Shown here in pieces: positions 26,981-39,360 of a DNA stretch of 64,000 nucleotides. The notes below the pieces were generated by a model. It saw only the letters and a list, made by a program, of their open reading frames with translations. It was not told the origin of the DNA and ran no database searches. The position numbers were made by a program, and so were the translations under genes. The DNA is from Sulfurimonas sp. (GTDB lineage Bacteria > Campylobacterota > Campylobacteria > Campylobacterales > Sulfurimonadaceae), in NCBI RefSeq assembly GCF_029027585.1, contig NZ_CP093397.1:1849405-1913404 (forward strand). Reading direction: 5' to 3'. Every line of letters begins with the position of its first letter. The first letter of the stretch is position 1.

Positions 26981-29106
26981 ATAATATATCATCACAAACA
27001 AAATTAACAGTAGGTTATATAGTTATTGCATTTGCATTTTCAGTAGCGATGCGCATGATTTGGGTTTATCACTTTAGTGGATTTGAGCCATATATGTTTA
27101 ATGGTCAGTTTATGATAAATACAAATGATGGTTACTATTGGGCAGAGGGTGCTAGAGATATACTTAGTGGAGTTTCTCAAAAAAATGATTACTCTTCAAT
27201 TACTACAGCTACTTCCAATCTAACTGCATTTTTTGTTTATATTTTGCCATTTTCTTTTGAGAGTATTATATTTTACATGCCGGCTGTTTTAAGTTCATTA
27301 GTTGTTGTGCCAATTGTTTTAATTGCAAAAAGCATTGATAATTTAGAGTTAGGTTTTATTGCTGCTCTTTTGGCATCTGTAGCTTGGAGTTATTATAACC
27401 GTACTATGGTTGGTTACTATGATACGGATATGTTAAACATAGTTTTACCTATGTTTTTACTTTGGTCTATCATTTGGGCAATTCAAACAAATGAAGATAA
27501 ATATCTTCTTATTACAGCATTAGATATTTTAGTATATAGATGGTGGTACCCACAAAGTTATGCTTTAGAATTTTCATTTTTTGGTTTGATATTGCTTTAC
27601 ACTTTGATATGGGATAGAAAAAATCTTTATAATTATAAACTATTGGCAATTATGATGTTTGCTATGTTAAATATTGATGGATTTATTCGTTTTCCTATTG
27701 TTATTGGGTTATATTATGCTTTTAAGCAAGAGAAATTTCAAAAATATATTTATACTGTTTTTGCTATTGCAGTAGTTGCATTTTTTGTCACTGGTGGTTT
27801 TGATCCGATTTGGTATAGATTGAAAATTTATGTATTTAAAGATACTTTAATGGTTACAAAAGATGGACTAAGTCTTCATTTTTATTCAGTTATGCAAACC
27901 ATTAGAGAAGCAGGACAGATTCCATTTGAAACTTTTGCCAATCGTATAAGTGGACATACAATTACACTTATTTTATCTATTGTAGGGTATATATATTTAG
28001 TTTATAAACATAGAATCATGATTTTAGGGCTTCCTATGATTGGGCTTGGTTTTTTAGCTTTAGCAGGAGGACTTAGGTTTACTATATATGCTGTTCCTTT
28101 AATGGCATTTGGAATAGCTTTTTTAATCACAGAACTTTCATTAGAGATGCCAACTAAAAAATTAAAATACTTAAGTATTATTGCTTTTACTTTAGCAATT
28201 TTGTATCCAAATTATAAGCATATAGATTCATATAAAGTTCCAACAGTTTTTGATGTTGATGAGGTGAAAGTTTTAGATAAGTTAAAAACCATAGCTGGTA
28301 GAGAAGACTATGTTATTTCATGGTGGGATTATGGTTATCCTATCCGTTATTACGGAGATGTTAAAACATTAGTTGATGGTGGAAAGCATAGTGGAAGTGT
28401 GAATTTCCCTGTTAGTTATGTTTTAACTAATCCTCCGCATGAAGCTGCGAAAATGGCTAGACTAGATGTAGAATACACAGAGAAAGCTTTTGAAATTAGA
28501 GATAGAAATATAGATTTAGAAGAGTCCAAACGAGTAATACTAAAAACAAATATCGAAGAGATGACAAAAAGCTATGGCTTTAAAGATACAAATGACTTTT
28601 TAGACTCTTTATCAACTGATATAAAGTTACCAAGTAAAACAAGAGATATTTACTTGTATTTACCTTTTAGGATGCTTAGCATCTACCCAACTGTAAAGGT
28701 GTTCTCAAATTTAAATCTGATGAATGGAGAACAAAAGAGAGAACCATTTTTCTTTATGAGTAGAAATTTTAAAGAGACTCAAAATACTATAGAACTTGGA
28801 AATGGAATTTCGTTAAATAAAGCACAAGGTATAATAAATATTGGGGGAGAAAAAGTTGGAGTTAAAAGAATTGTAACAACTTACTATGATAAAAATGCAC
28901 AGTTACAAAAAAATATAAGAATGATAAATTACAATTCACCAGTAACTTTAATTTATATGTCAGCATATAAAACTTTTTTAGTTGTAGATGAACAAACATA
29001 TAATTCTCTTTACATTCAGCTTATGGTTTTAGAAGAGTATGACAGAAACCTTTTTGAGCAAGTTCTTACAAATTTACATGTAAAAGTTTATAAGCTTAAG
29101 ATATAA
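26977..29106 (+). CDS. pglB: Oligosaccharyltransferase PglB (STT3 family)
   Basis: PglB transfers a lipid-linked oligosaccharide to Asn residues of exported proteins. The 709-residue protein has a large N-terminal membrane domain (a dozen or so hydrophobic helices up to about residue 415) with the first acidic loop motif NTNDGYYWAEGARD. The periplasmic domain carries the signature WWDYG starting at residue 449. It also has LVDGGKHSG and the bacterial MxxI motif at Met566-Ile569, which reads the +2 Ser/Thr of the sequon. These positions are nearly those of C. jejuni PglB. The start is a TTG that overlaps the stop of the glycosyltransferase gene. The rest of a classical pgl cluster is not adjacent, but a PglK-like flippase lies at 52 kb. 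Confidence 0.96.
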   Translation: MNNISSQTKLTVGYIVIAFAFSVAMRMIWVYHFSGFEPYMFNGQFMINTNDGYYWAEGARDILSGVSQKNDYSSITTATSNLTAFFVYILPFSFESIIFYMPAVLSSLVVVPIVLIAKSIDNLELGFIAALLASVAWSYYNRTMVGYYDTDMLNIVLPMFLLWSIIWAIQTNEDKYLLITALDILVYRWWYPQSYALEFSFFGLILLYTLIWDRKNLYNYKLLAIMMFAMLNIDGFIRFPIVIGLYYAFKQEKFQKYIYTVFAIAVVAFFVTGGFDPIWYRLKIYVFKDTLMVTKDGLSLHFYSVMQTIREAGQIPFETFANRISGHTITLILSIVGYIYLVYKHRIMILGLPMIGLGFLALAGGLRFTIYAVPLMAFGIAFLITELSLEMPTKKLKYLSIIAFTLAILYPNYKHIDSYKVPTVFDVDEVKVLDKLKTIAGREDYVISWWDYGYPIRYYGDVKTLVDGGKHSGSVNFPVSYVLTNPPHEAAKMARLDVEYTEKAFEIRDRNIDLEESKRVILKTNIEEMTKSYGFKDTNDFLDSLSTDIKLPSKTRDIYLYLPFRMLSIYPTVKVFSNLNLMNGEQKREPFFFMSRNFKETQNTIELGNGISLNKAQGIINIGGEKVGVKRIVTTYYDKNAQLQKNIRMINYNSPVTLIYMSAYKTFLVVDEQTYNSLYIQLMVLEEYDRNLFEQVLTNLHVKVYKLKI

Positions 29107-29112
29107 ATATTT

Positions 29113-29907
29113 ATGAAATATTTAGTATCTATACTTTTGCTAGTTTGTTCTCTATTGGGGCAAAAGCCAGAATTATTTCTTTTAAATAAATATAGCACAA
29201 ATATAGATGTAACTTCTTGGTATATGAGTGAAAAACTTGATGGCGTTAGAGCTTATTGGAATGGAAAGAAACTAATATCTCGAAATGGAAAAGTTTTTGC
29301 TACTCCTAATTTTTTTATAAAAGATTTTCCTAAACATAAATTAGATGGAGAGCTTTGGAGTCAAAGGGATGACTTCTCAAATGTATCTTCGATAGTAAAT
29401 AGAAAAAATCCTCATGAGGCTTGGAAAAATTTAACTTACAATATTTTTGAAGTCCCAGATGCTAAAGGCAATCTTTTAGAACGACTAAAAATAGTTAGAA
29501 CTAATAAATACATTAAAGTAATAAAACAAATAAAAGTAAAAGATAAGAAGCATCTAGACTCTTTTTTAAAAAGTGTAGAAGAAAATGGTGGAGAAGGTGT
29601 TGTCGTTCGTGATGGAAGTTTAAACTACTATGCAAAACGAAATAATAATGCACTAAAAGTAAAGAGTTATATAGATGAAGAATGTGAAGTAGTAGGATAT
29701 AACGAAGGACATGGAAAATATAAAGGCTTAGTAGGTTCACTCTCTTGTAAAATGGATAATAAACAAGTCATAAAGATAGGAAGTGGCTTGAAAAATCCTC
29801 AAAGAAAAAATCCTCCCAAAATTGGTGCTATAATTACTTTTAAATATTATGGTTTAACCTCAAAAGGAAATCCTAGGTTTCCAGTCTTTTTGCATGAGAG
29901 AAACTAA
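29113..29907 (+). CDS. Exported ATP-dependent DNA ligase (Lig E type)
   Basis: The 264-residue protein starts with a short signal-peptide-like segment (MKYLVSILLLVCSLLG), so it should act in the periplasm. The adenylylation motif is SEKLDGVRAYW, whose Lys would take AMP. Further ligase motifs are LDGELW, GGEGVVVRDG (motif IV) and LKVKSYIDEECEVVGY (motif V), followed by an OB-fold C-terminus. There is no zinc finger or HhH region, so this is the minimal Lig E form found in Haemophilus, Neisseria and Campylobacter. It lies between pglB and pgi. Lig E has been linked to DNA uptake and biofilm DNA; a ComEA-like gene is two genes further on. Confidence 0.9.
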   Translation: MKYLVSILLLVCSLLGQKPELFLLNKYSTNIDVTSWYMSEKLDGVRAYWNGKKLISRNGKVFATPNFFIKDFPKHKLDGELWSQRDDFSNVSSIVNRKNPHEAWKNLTYNIFEVPDAKGNLLERLKIVRTNKYIKVIKQIKVKDKKHLDSFLKSVEENGGEGVVVRDGSLNYYAKRNNNALKVKSYIDEECEVVGYNEGHGKYKGLVGSLSCKMDNKQVIKIGSGLKNPQRKNPPKIGAIITFKYYGLTSKGNPRFPVFLHERN

Positions 29908-29918
29908 AAAGAAGAGAT

Positions 29919-31121
29919 ATGAAATATACGAATAATTTTAATCCAACCATTTCAGATACAAAACTGTTTAACGAGATAGAAAAAGAAAAAAAAGATATAG
30001 GTTATTATAACCTTGTATATCAAGATACTTCATTGTTTAAAGAGTATGCCTCATCTGTAAAGCAAAAAAATATTATGGTTATTGGCATCGGTGGAAGTAC
30101 ACTTGGAACTTATGCCATTTACAAGTTTTTAAAACATTCTAAGACACTTAGTAAAAAACTTTACTTTTTAGAGACAACAGACCCTATAGATATACGCTCA
30201 AAAATAGAAGCAGTTGATTTAAAAGATACACTGTTTGTAGTTATTTCAAAGTCTGGAACAACAATAGAAACTATTTCTATATTTAAGTATATCAATTCAC
30301 TTGTTAAATGTGATAAAAATAATACTTTAATTATTACAGAAAATGACTCTAAACTTAAATCATACGCAGATAAAAATAGTATAAAAACTTTTGATATTCC
30401 AAAAAATGTTGGTGGAAGATTTTCTGTTTTTAGTGCAGTAGGATTACTTCCTTTAGCTATTGTAGGTTTAGATATAGATGAACTTTTAAGTGGTGTTAAA
30501 AATACACATGATTCATTTTTTGATAAAAAAGATGTTTTTCATAGACTCTTAAAAAAAGCAAGATTTTTTACAGAGTATAAAAATAGATTTAATATAAATG
30601 TAGTTTTTTCTTACTCTTCAAGACTTGAAGGTTTTAACAAGTGGTATATTCAACTCTGGGGAGAGAGTTTAGGTAAAATAGACATAAATAACACACCACA
30701 AGGTCTTACACCCATTGGAATTATTGGACCAATAGACCAACATTCTTTTTTACAACTTATAGTGGAAGGTAAAAGAGATAAAACAGTGACTGTGATAAAA
30801 GTAGATGATTTTTATAGTAATTTGAAAATCCCACACATAAAACTTGAAGGTTTAGAAGAGTTAGACTATATAGATGGCTTAGAATTTTCTTCTCTTATAA
30901 ATTCTCAAGCAGATGCAACCATAGAGTCCATAAATAACTTAAATGATATACCCTGTGACGAAATAACAATAGATGCTGTTAATGAAGAAGCGATAGCTGG
31001 TTTGATGTATGAGTATGAACTTCTAACTTCTATCTGTGCAAAGTTTATGTATATAAATGCTTATGATCAACCAGGTGTTGAGAGTGGTAAAATAATACTT
31101 AAACAGAAGTTGAAAAAATAA
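29919..31121 (+). CDS. pgi: Glucose-6-phosphate isomerase
   Basis: Pgi interconverts glucose-6-phosphate and fructose-6-phosphate, feeding both glycolysis and the sugar nucleotides of the nearby glycan locus. The protein has two SIS subdomains with VIGIGGSTLGTYA near residue 50, VISKSGTTIET near 110 and the QLWGESLGK block, with the catalytic Glu, near 250. A C-terminal DQPGVESGK motif contains the conserved Lys region. At 400 residues it is the short form common in Campylobacterota, compared with about 550 in E. coli. It begins 11 bases after the ligase gene with an AAGAGA ribosome site. The 63-base gap to the next gene may contain a separate promoter. Confidence 0.93.
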   Translation: MKYTNNFNPTISDTKLFNEIEKEKKDIGYYNLVYQDTSLFKEYASSVKQKNIMVIGIGGSTLGTYAIYKFLKHSKTLSKKLYFLETTDPIDIRSKIEAVDLKDTLFVVISKSGTTIETISIFKYINSLVKCDKNNTLIITENDSKLKSYADKNSIKTFDIPKNVGGRFSVFSAVGLLPLAIVGLDIDELLSGVKNTHDSFFDKKDVFHRLLKKARFFTEYKNRFNINVVFSYSSRLEGFNKWYIQLWGESLGKIDINNTPQGLTPIGIIGPIDQHSFLQLIVEGKRDKTVTVIKVDDFYSNLKIPHIKLEGLEELDYIDGLEFSSLINSQADATIESINNLNDIPCDEITIDAVNEEAIAGLMYEYELLTSICAKFMYINAYDQPGVESGKIILKQKLKK

Positions 31122-31184
31122 GAATATTTGTCTTTTTATAGGCTTTTTAGATATACTGACCAAAATTAAAATAAAGGTTGTTAT

Positions 31185-31430
31185 ATGAAGTTATTTGTGA
31201 TGATTGTTTTAGGATTTAGTTTGTTGTTTGGTGCAGTTGATATTAATACAGCGTCTAAAAAAGAATTGAGTAGTTTAAATGGTATTGGCGCTGTTAAAGC
31301 AGAAGCGATTATTGCTTATAGAAAAAGCAACTGTTTTAAAAATGTAAAAGAACTTGAAAAAGTAAAAGGCATTGGTAGTAAAACTGTTGAGAAAAATAGA
31401 AAAATTTTATCTGCTAGTTCTTGTAAGTAA
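31185..31430 (+). CDS. ComEA-like exported helix-hairpin-helix DNA-binding protein
   Basis: The protein has 81 residues. An N-terminal hydrophobic segment (FVMIVLGFSLLFGA) is a signal peptide or anchor. The rest is a double helix-hairpin-helix unit: VDINTASKKELSSLNGIGAVKAEAIIAY followed by LEKVKGIGSKTVEKNRKIL, shown here in two parts of the same domain. Such ComEA proteins bind double-stranded DNA in the periplasm during natural transformation. The exported DNA ligase two genes upstream fits the same process. Two cysteines near the C-terminus could form a disulfide. A strong terminator follows. Confidence 0.88.
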   Translation: MKLFVMIVLGFSLLFGAVDINTASKKELSSLNGIGAVKAEAIIAYRKSNCFKNVKELEKVKGIGSKTVEKNRKILSASSCK

Positions 31431-31444
31431 GTAACTCATAAAAT

Positions 31445-31473
31445 AGCCACACAAATTACATATGTGTGGCTTT
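31445..31473 (+). terminator. Rho-independent terminator after the ComEA-like gene
   Basis: A perfect 9-bp stem (AGCCACACA / TGTGTGGCT, 31445-31453 and 31463-31471) with a 9-base loop ends in TTT. It lies 15 bases after the stop and 80 bases before the first gene of the glycan locus, so it separates the two units. Confidence 0.85.
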
Positions 31474-31552
31474 AGACTCACTTCCGATGATATATTTATC
31501 ATATAAAAAGAAACTTCAGATACAATACATACTAAAAAAACAATCGGTGAAA

Positions 31553-32635
31553 ATGAAAATATTAGTGACTGGTACAGCAGGTTTTATCGGTAGTCATTTA
31601 GCAATAAAGTTACTTCAAAGAGGTGATGAAGTTGTTGGACTTGATAATATTAATGACTATTATGACCAAAATGTCAAGTATGGAAGACTTCAACGAGGCG
31701 GGATTATTAGCAATATTGAAGATGGTGAAAATATAAAATATAATGAATTTTTAACCTCTTCTTCGTACCAAAATTATAAATTTATAAAACTAGATTTGCA
31801 AGATAAAGAAAATATTGATAAACTTTTTAAAGAAGAAAAATTTGATAAAGTGATAAATTTAGCCGCTCAAGCTGGAGTTAGATATAGTCTGACAAATCCA
31901 TCTGCATATATTAGCAGTAATATTGAAGGGTTTATGAATATACTTGAAGCTTGCAGATATAACGACATAAAAGGTCTAGCTTATGCAAGTAGTTCCTCTG
32001 TTTATGGACTAAATGAAGCTCAACCATTTTCAACAAGTTCAAATGTTGATCACCCTATGAGCCTTTATGCTGCTAGTAAAAAATCAAATGAACTTATGGC
32101 ACATACATATTCGCATCTGTACAACATTCCCACAACAGGTTTACGCCTTTTTACAGTTTATGGACCATGGGGTAGACCAGATATGGCACCATATCTTTTT
32201 ACAAAAGCAATTATTGAAGATAAACCTATTGATGTTTTTAACTATGCAGAGATGCAAAGAGATTTTACATATGTAGATGATATAGTTGAATGTATCTTAA
32301 GAGTAAATGACAATCCTCCAAAAGGTAATAAAGAATGGGATGGAATGAACCCAGATCCATCAAGTTCCCCCGCTCCATATAAAATATATAATATTGGAAA
32401 TAATAATCCTGTAAAACTTATGGACTTTATAGAAGCTTTAGAGAAAAAAATAGGAAAAATTGCTAAAAAAAATATGCTACCTATTCAAGCTGGAGATGTA
32501 GCAAGTACATATGCTGATGTTAGTGATTTGATAACAGATTTGGATTATAAACCAGAAACTACTATTGAAGAAGGTATTAATCATTTTGTTGATTGGTATG
32601 TTGAATTTTTTAAAATAGACTTGGAGCAAAAATAG
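31553..32635 (+). CDS. UDP-glucuronate 4-epimerase-like protein
   Basis: This extended short-chain dehydrogenase (360 residues) probably turns UDP-glucuronate into UDP-galacturonate. It opens KILVTGTAGFIGSHLA (NAD site) and has DNINDYYDQNVKYGRL, a segment typical of the LspL/CapI glucuronate epimerases. The active site has SSSSVYG and MSLYAASKKSNEL with Tyr and Lys. A longer frame reaches back to 31466, but that would run into the terminator. The ATG at 31553, with GGTGA upstream, gives the family N-terminus. It is the first gene of the glycan locus and overlaps the dehydrogenase gene by one base. Confidence 0.92.
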   Translation: MKILVTGTAGFIGSHLAIKLLQRGDEVVGLDNINDYYDQNVKYGRLQRGGIISNIEDGENIKYNEFLTSSSYQNYKFIKLDLQDKENIDKLFKEEKFDKVINLAAQAGVRYSLTNPSAYISSNIEGFMNILEACRYNDIKGLAYASSSSVYGLNEAQPFSTSSNVDHPMSLYAASKKSNELMAHTYSHLYNIPTTGLRLFTVYGPWGRPDMAPYLFTKAIIEDKPIDVFNYAEMQRDFTYVDDIVECILRVNDNPPKGNKEWDGMNPDPSSSPAPYKIYNIGNNNPVKLMDFIEALEKKIGKIAKKNMLPIQAGDVASTYADVSDLITDLDYKPETTIEEGINHFVDWYVEFFKIDLEQK

Positions 32636-33882
32636 TGAAAAATAAGATATGTGTAATAGGCTTAGGTTATGTAGGTTTACCATTGGCTCATGCTTTTAGT
32701 GAAAAGTATGATGTTGTTGGCTATGATATAAATAATAAAAGAGTTAATGAGTTAAATAGTGGGATAGATGCAACCCTAGAACTAACTGAAGAGCAAGTTA
32801 AAAAAGCTCTTTCAAATGGTATTCGTTTTTCTACTAACTTAGAAGATATAAAAGAGTGCAATATATATATTGTAACAGTACCAACTCCAATAGATGAACA
32901 AAATGAACCAGATTTAACTCCTATAATAAAATCAACTGAAGCTATAGCCCCTGTAATTAATAAAAATGATATCGTTATATACGAGTCTACTGTATATCCA
33001 GGTGTAACAGAAGAAGTGTGTGTTCCAATATTAGAGAAGATAAGTGGACTGAAATTTAATGAGGATTTCTTTTGTGGATACTCTCCTGAGAGAATTAATC
33101 CAGGTGATAAAGAACATACAGTTACGAAGATACTTAAAATCACTTCAGGTTCAACTCCTTATATTGCAAAAAAAGTAGATGAATTATATAAATCAATCAT
33201 AACAGCTGGAACTCATTTAGCTCCTTCTATTAAAGTTGCAGAAGCTGCTAAAGTTATAGAAAACACACAAAGAGATGTAAATATAGCACTTATTAATGAA
33301 CTTGCTATGATATTTGATATTATGGATATCGATACAAATGCGGTAATAGATGCTGCTGCAACAAAGTGGAACTTTATAAAACTTACTCCAGGTTTAGTTG
33401 GTGGACATTGTATTGGGGTAGATCCTTATTACCTGACACATAAAGCACAATCATTAGGATATGTACCAAACTTGATACTAGGTGCAAGACAGATAAATAA
33501 TGGCATGGGAAAATATGTAGCAGAGAGAACTATAAAGTTGATGATACAAAAGGGAATCAATATAAAAAATTCTAAAGTACTAATACTTGGAATTACATTT
33601 AAAGAAAATTGTCCAGACATTAGAAATACTAGAGTTATAGATATTATTGATGAACTTAAAGATTATGGATGTGATATTGACATAAGCGATTATTGGGCTG
33701 ATGAAACTGAAGTGATGAATGAATACAAACTTAAATTACATAATGATATGGATATAAATGCTTATCAAGCAGTAGTTGTAGCAGTAGCTCATGATAAATA
33801 TAAAAGTTTGAAATTTAATAATGAAAAGCAAGTTGTATTTGATATAAAATCTATATTAGAGAATAGTGATGGAAGACTATAA
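32635..33882 (+). CDS. UDP-HexNAc/UDP-hexose 6-dehydrogenase (TviB/WbpO type)
   Basis: This enzyme oxidises C6 of a UDP-sugar to a carboxylate using two NAD. The 415-residue protein begins KICVIGLGYVGLPLAHAFS (NAD site) and contains DATLELTEEQV, IVTVPTPID, CGYSPERINPGD and the catalytic cysteine Cys259 in GLVGGHCIGVDPYY. These details match TviB and WbpO, which act on UDP-GlcNAc or UDP-GalNAc, better than UDP-glucose dehydrogenase, but the exact substrate is not proven. The start is a GTG that shares a G with the stop of the epimerase gene (TAGTG). The two genes together would supply uronic acids for an acidic glycan. Confidence 0.92.
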   Translation: MKNKICVIGLGYVGLPLAHAFSEKYDVVGYDINNKRVNELNSGIDATLELTEEQVKKALSNGIRFSTNLEDIKECNIYIVTVPTPIDEQNEPDLTPIIKSTEAIAPVINKNDIVIYESTVYPGVTEEVCVPILEKISGLKFNEDFFCGYSPERINPGDKEHTVTKILKITSGSTPYIAKKVDELYKSIITAGTHLAPSIKVAEAAKVIENTQRDVNIALINELAMIFDIMDIDTNAVIDAAATKWNFIKLTPGLVGGHCIGVDPYYLTHKAQSLGYVPNLILGARQINNGMGKYVAERTIKLMIQKGINIKNSKVLILGITFKENCPDIRNTRVIDIIDELKDYGCDIDISDYWADETEVMNEYKLKLHNDMDINAYQAVVVAVAHDKYKSLKFNNEKQVVFDIKSILENSDGRL

Positions 33883-33885
33883 TAT

Positions 33886-35325
33886 ATGACAAATATAATT
33901 TTATGTGGTGGTAATGGAACAAGGTTGTGGCCAATAAGTAGAACACTTATGCCGAAACAGTTTGTAAAACTATTTGATACCCCAGGGCAGCCTCTCTTGA
34001 AGGGCAATTCACCTTCTGATAAATCACTATTTCAATTAACAGTTGAGAGAAACTCTAAAGTATGTGATAGTCAGTTTATAGTGTCAAATACAGAACAATA
34101 CTTTTTAGCAGTGGATCAACTTGAAGAATTAAATAAAACTAAAAATAAATATTTACTAGAACCAATTGGAAGAAATACTGCACCTGCTATTGCTTTATCT
34201 TGTATGGCCTTAGAAAAAGATGAGATAGTATTAGTTACTCCATCTGATCATCTCATAAAAAATGAATCAGAATATAAGAAAGTCTTAAATAGAGCAGAAG
34301 AGTTAGCAAATGATGGTTTTCTTGTAACATTTGGTATTGAACCAACATTTGCTGAGACAGGATTTGGTTATATAGAGAGTGAAGGTTTAGATGTAAAAGC
34401 TTTTCATGAAAAACCAGATGCTAAAACTGCCGAGCAATATTTAGAAGCTGGGAACTATTATTGGAACAGTGGCATGTTTTGTTTTAAAGCAGGTGTATTT
34501 TTGGAAGAGCTTAAAAAATATTCTCCAAAGATTTATGAGGCATGTGAAAAAGCTATTGGAACCGATGCTTTAGCTTCGGCAAAAGGCAAGGGTGAAACCT
34601 CACTTTCGAATCTTATTAGAATTAAACATGAAGAAATGCTAGCTATTCCGGAAGACAGCATAGACTATGCCGTTATGGAAAAATCTAGTATTGTTAAAGT
34701 TATAGCTTCAGATATAAAATGGTCTGATGTTGGAAGTTTTGATTCTCTGTTTGAAGAACTACCAAAAGATGAAAATAATAATACAATAAATGAAAATCAC
34801 ATTTCAATAAATTCAAAAAATAACCTAATTTATGGGAAAGAAAGAAAAATAGCAACAGTAGATATTGAAGACATGATTATTGTTGATACTGGAGATGCTA
34901 TACTAATAAGTAAGAAGGGGAGCTCTCAAAAAGTAAAAAAAGTTGTAGCAGAGATTAAAAAAACAACTGACTTGCATAATATCCATTTAACAGGTCATAG
35001 ACCATGGGGAACATATACTGTACTTGAAGATTCCCAAGGTTATAAAATAAAACGGATAGAAGTAAACCCTGGCAAAAGATTAAGTCTACAAAGACATAAA
35101 TATAGAAATGAACACTGGATAATTGTTAGTGGAGTAGCAACAATTACCATAAATGAAGATACATTTGTACTAAATCAAAATGAATCTACATATATAAAAG
35201 CAGGTAATATTCATAGACTTTTAAATGATACAAATGAACCATTAGTTATAATAGAAGCACAAGTAGGTAGTTATACTGGTGAAGATGATATAGAGAGAAT
35301 TGAAGATGATTATAAAAGGGATTAG
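33886..35325 (+). CDS. manC: Mannose-1-phosphate guanylyltransferase / mannose-6-phosphate isomerase
   Basis: ManC makes GDP-mannose from mannose-1-phosphate. The nucleotidyltransferase domain (about 1-340) has NIILCGGNGTRLWPISR, the FHEKPD motif with the Lys contacting the sugar phosphate, and NSGMFCF. The C-terminal cupin isomerase domain (about 360-479) has RPWGTYTVLED, RLSLQRHKYRNEHW with metal-binding His and Glu, and IKAGNIHRL. The length of 479 residues is standard for the bifunctional type. It lies 3 bases after the dehydrogenase and 4 bases before gmd, so the GDP-sugar genes are cotranscribed. A phosphomannomutase gene is not in the window. Confidence 0.96.
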   Translation: MTNIILCGGNGTRLWPISRTLMPKQFVKLFDTPGQPLLKGNSPSDKSLFQLTVERNSKVCDSQFIVSNTEQYFLAVDQLEELNKTKNKYLLEPIGRNTAPAIALSCMALEKDEIVLVTPSDHLIKNESEYKKVLNRAEELANDGFLVTFGIEPTFAETGFGYIESEGLDVKAFHEKPDAKTAEQYLEAGNYYWNSGMFCFKAGVFLEELKKYSPKIYEACEKAIGTDALASAKGKGETSLSNLIRIKHEEMLAIPEDSIDYAVMEKSSIVKVIASDIKWSDVGSFDSLFEELPKDENNNTINENHISINSKNNLIYGKERKIATVDIEDMIIVDTGDAILISKKGSSQKVKKVVAEIKKTTDLHNIHLTGHRPWGTYTVLEDSQGYKIKRIEVNPGKRLSLQRHKYRNEHWIIVSGVATITINEDTFVLNQNESTYIKAGNIHRLLNDTNEPLVIIEAQVGSYTGEDDIERIEDDYKRD

Positions 35326-35329
35326 ATAG

Positions 35330-36448
35330 ATGGAAAATAAAGTAGCACTTATTACAGGTATAACAGGACAAGATGGTTCGTACCTTGCAGAATTCTTACT
35401 AAAAAAAGGTTATATAGTTCATGGCATAAAAAGAAGAAGCTCTCTTTTTAATACAGATAGAATAGACCACCTTTATCAAGACCCACATGTTGAAAATAGA
35501 AACTTGATATTACATTATGGTGATATGACGGATAGTATGAATCTTACTCGTATCATCCAAGAAGTTCAACCAGATGAAATTTATAATCTTGCTGCCATGA
35601 GTCATGTAGCAGTATCTTTTGAAACACCTGAATATGTAGCAAATGCAGATGGTACAGGAACACTTAGAATACTGGAAGCTGTGAAACTATTAGGCTTATC
35701 AAATAAAACAAAAATATATCAAGCATCTACATCTGAGCTATATGGAAAAGTACAGGAAACACCACAAAGTGAAACAACACCTTTTTATCCAAGAAGTCCA
35801 TATGCTGTTGCTAAAATGTATGCGTACTGGATAACAGTAAACTACAGAGAAGCTTATGGAATGTTTGCCTGTAATGGGATACTTTTTAATCATGAGTCAC
35901 CTGTAAGGGGTGAAACATTTGTAACAAGAAAAATAACTAGAGCAGCATCTAAAATTGCATTAGGTCTACAAGATAAACTTTATCTCGGTAATCTAGACGC
36001 AAAAAGAGACTGGGGACATGCAAAAGACTACATAAAAATGATGTGGATGATTTTGCAAGCAGATAAACCTGAAGACTGGGTAATCGCTACAGGAGAAACT
36101 ACCACTGTTAGAGACTTTGTAAAGATGTCTTTTGCTTATGCAGGAATTGAGTTAGAATTCAAAGGTGAAGGTGTTGATGAAAAAGCATTTGTAGTATCTT
36201 GTTCAAATTCTAATTATCAAGTTGAAATAGGAAAAGAAATAGTGTGTGTTGATCCTAAATACTTTCGTCCTACAGAAGTTGATTTACTCTTAGGTGACCC
36301 TTCAAAAGCAGAGAAAAAACTAGGCTGGACGAGAGAATATAAACTAGAAGAGTTAGTAAATGATATGATGAAATCAGACCTAAAACTAATGACAAAAGAC
36401 GTTTACCTTCAAGAGGGTGGATATAAAACTTTGAGTTATTTTGAGTAG
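35330..36448 (+). CDS. gmd: GDP-mannose 4,6-dehydratase
   Basis: Gmd converts GDP-mannose to GDP-4-keto-6-deoxymannose, using bound NADP. The 372-residue protein has [19 protein letters not shown] at the N-terminus, the [14 protein letters not shown] segment, the catalytic QASTSELYG (Thr and Glu) and [13 protein letters not shown] (Tyr and Lys). The [16 protein letters not shown] region, which binds the GDP sugar, is complete, so it should be active. It follows manC by 4 bases and is followed by fcl, giving the usual GDP-fucose set. Confidence 0.97.
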   Translation: MENKVALITGITGQDGSYLAEFLLKKGYIVHGIKRRSSLFNTDRIDHLYQDPHVENRNLILHYGDMTDSMNLTRIIQEVQPDEIYNLAAMSHVAVSFETPEYVANADGTGTLRILEAVKLLGLSNKTKIYQASTSELYGKVQETPQSETTPFYPRSPYAVAKMYAYWITVNYREAYGMFACNGILFNHESPVRGETFVTRKITRAASKIALGLQDKLYLGNLDAKRDWGHAKDYIKMMWMILQADKPEDWVIATGETTTVRDFVKMSFAYAGIELEFKGEGVDEKAFVVSCSNSNYQVEIGKEIVCVDPKYFRPTEVDLLLGDPSKAEKKLGWTREYKLEELVNDMMKSDLKLMTKDVYLQEGGYKTLSYFE

Positions 36449-36460
36449 GACTATTTTGTA

Positions 36461-39359
<2,899 letters not shown>

Positions 39360-39360
<1 letters not shown>

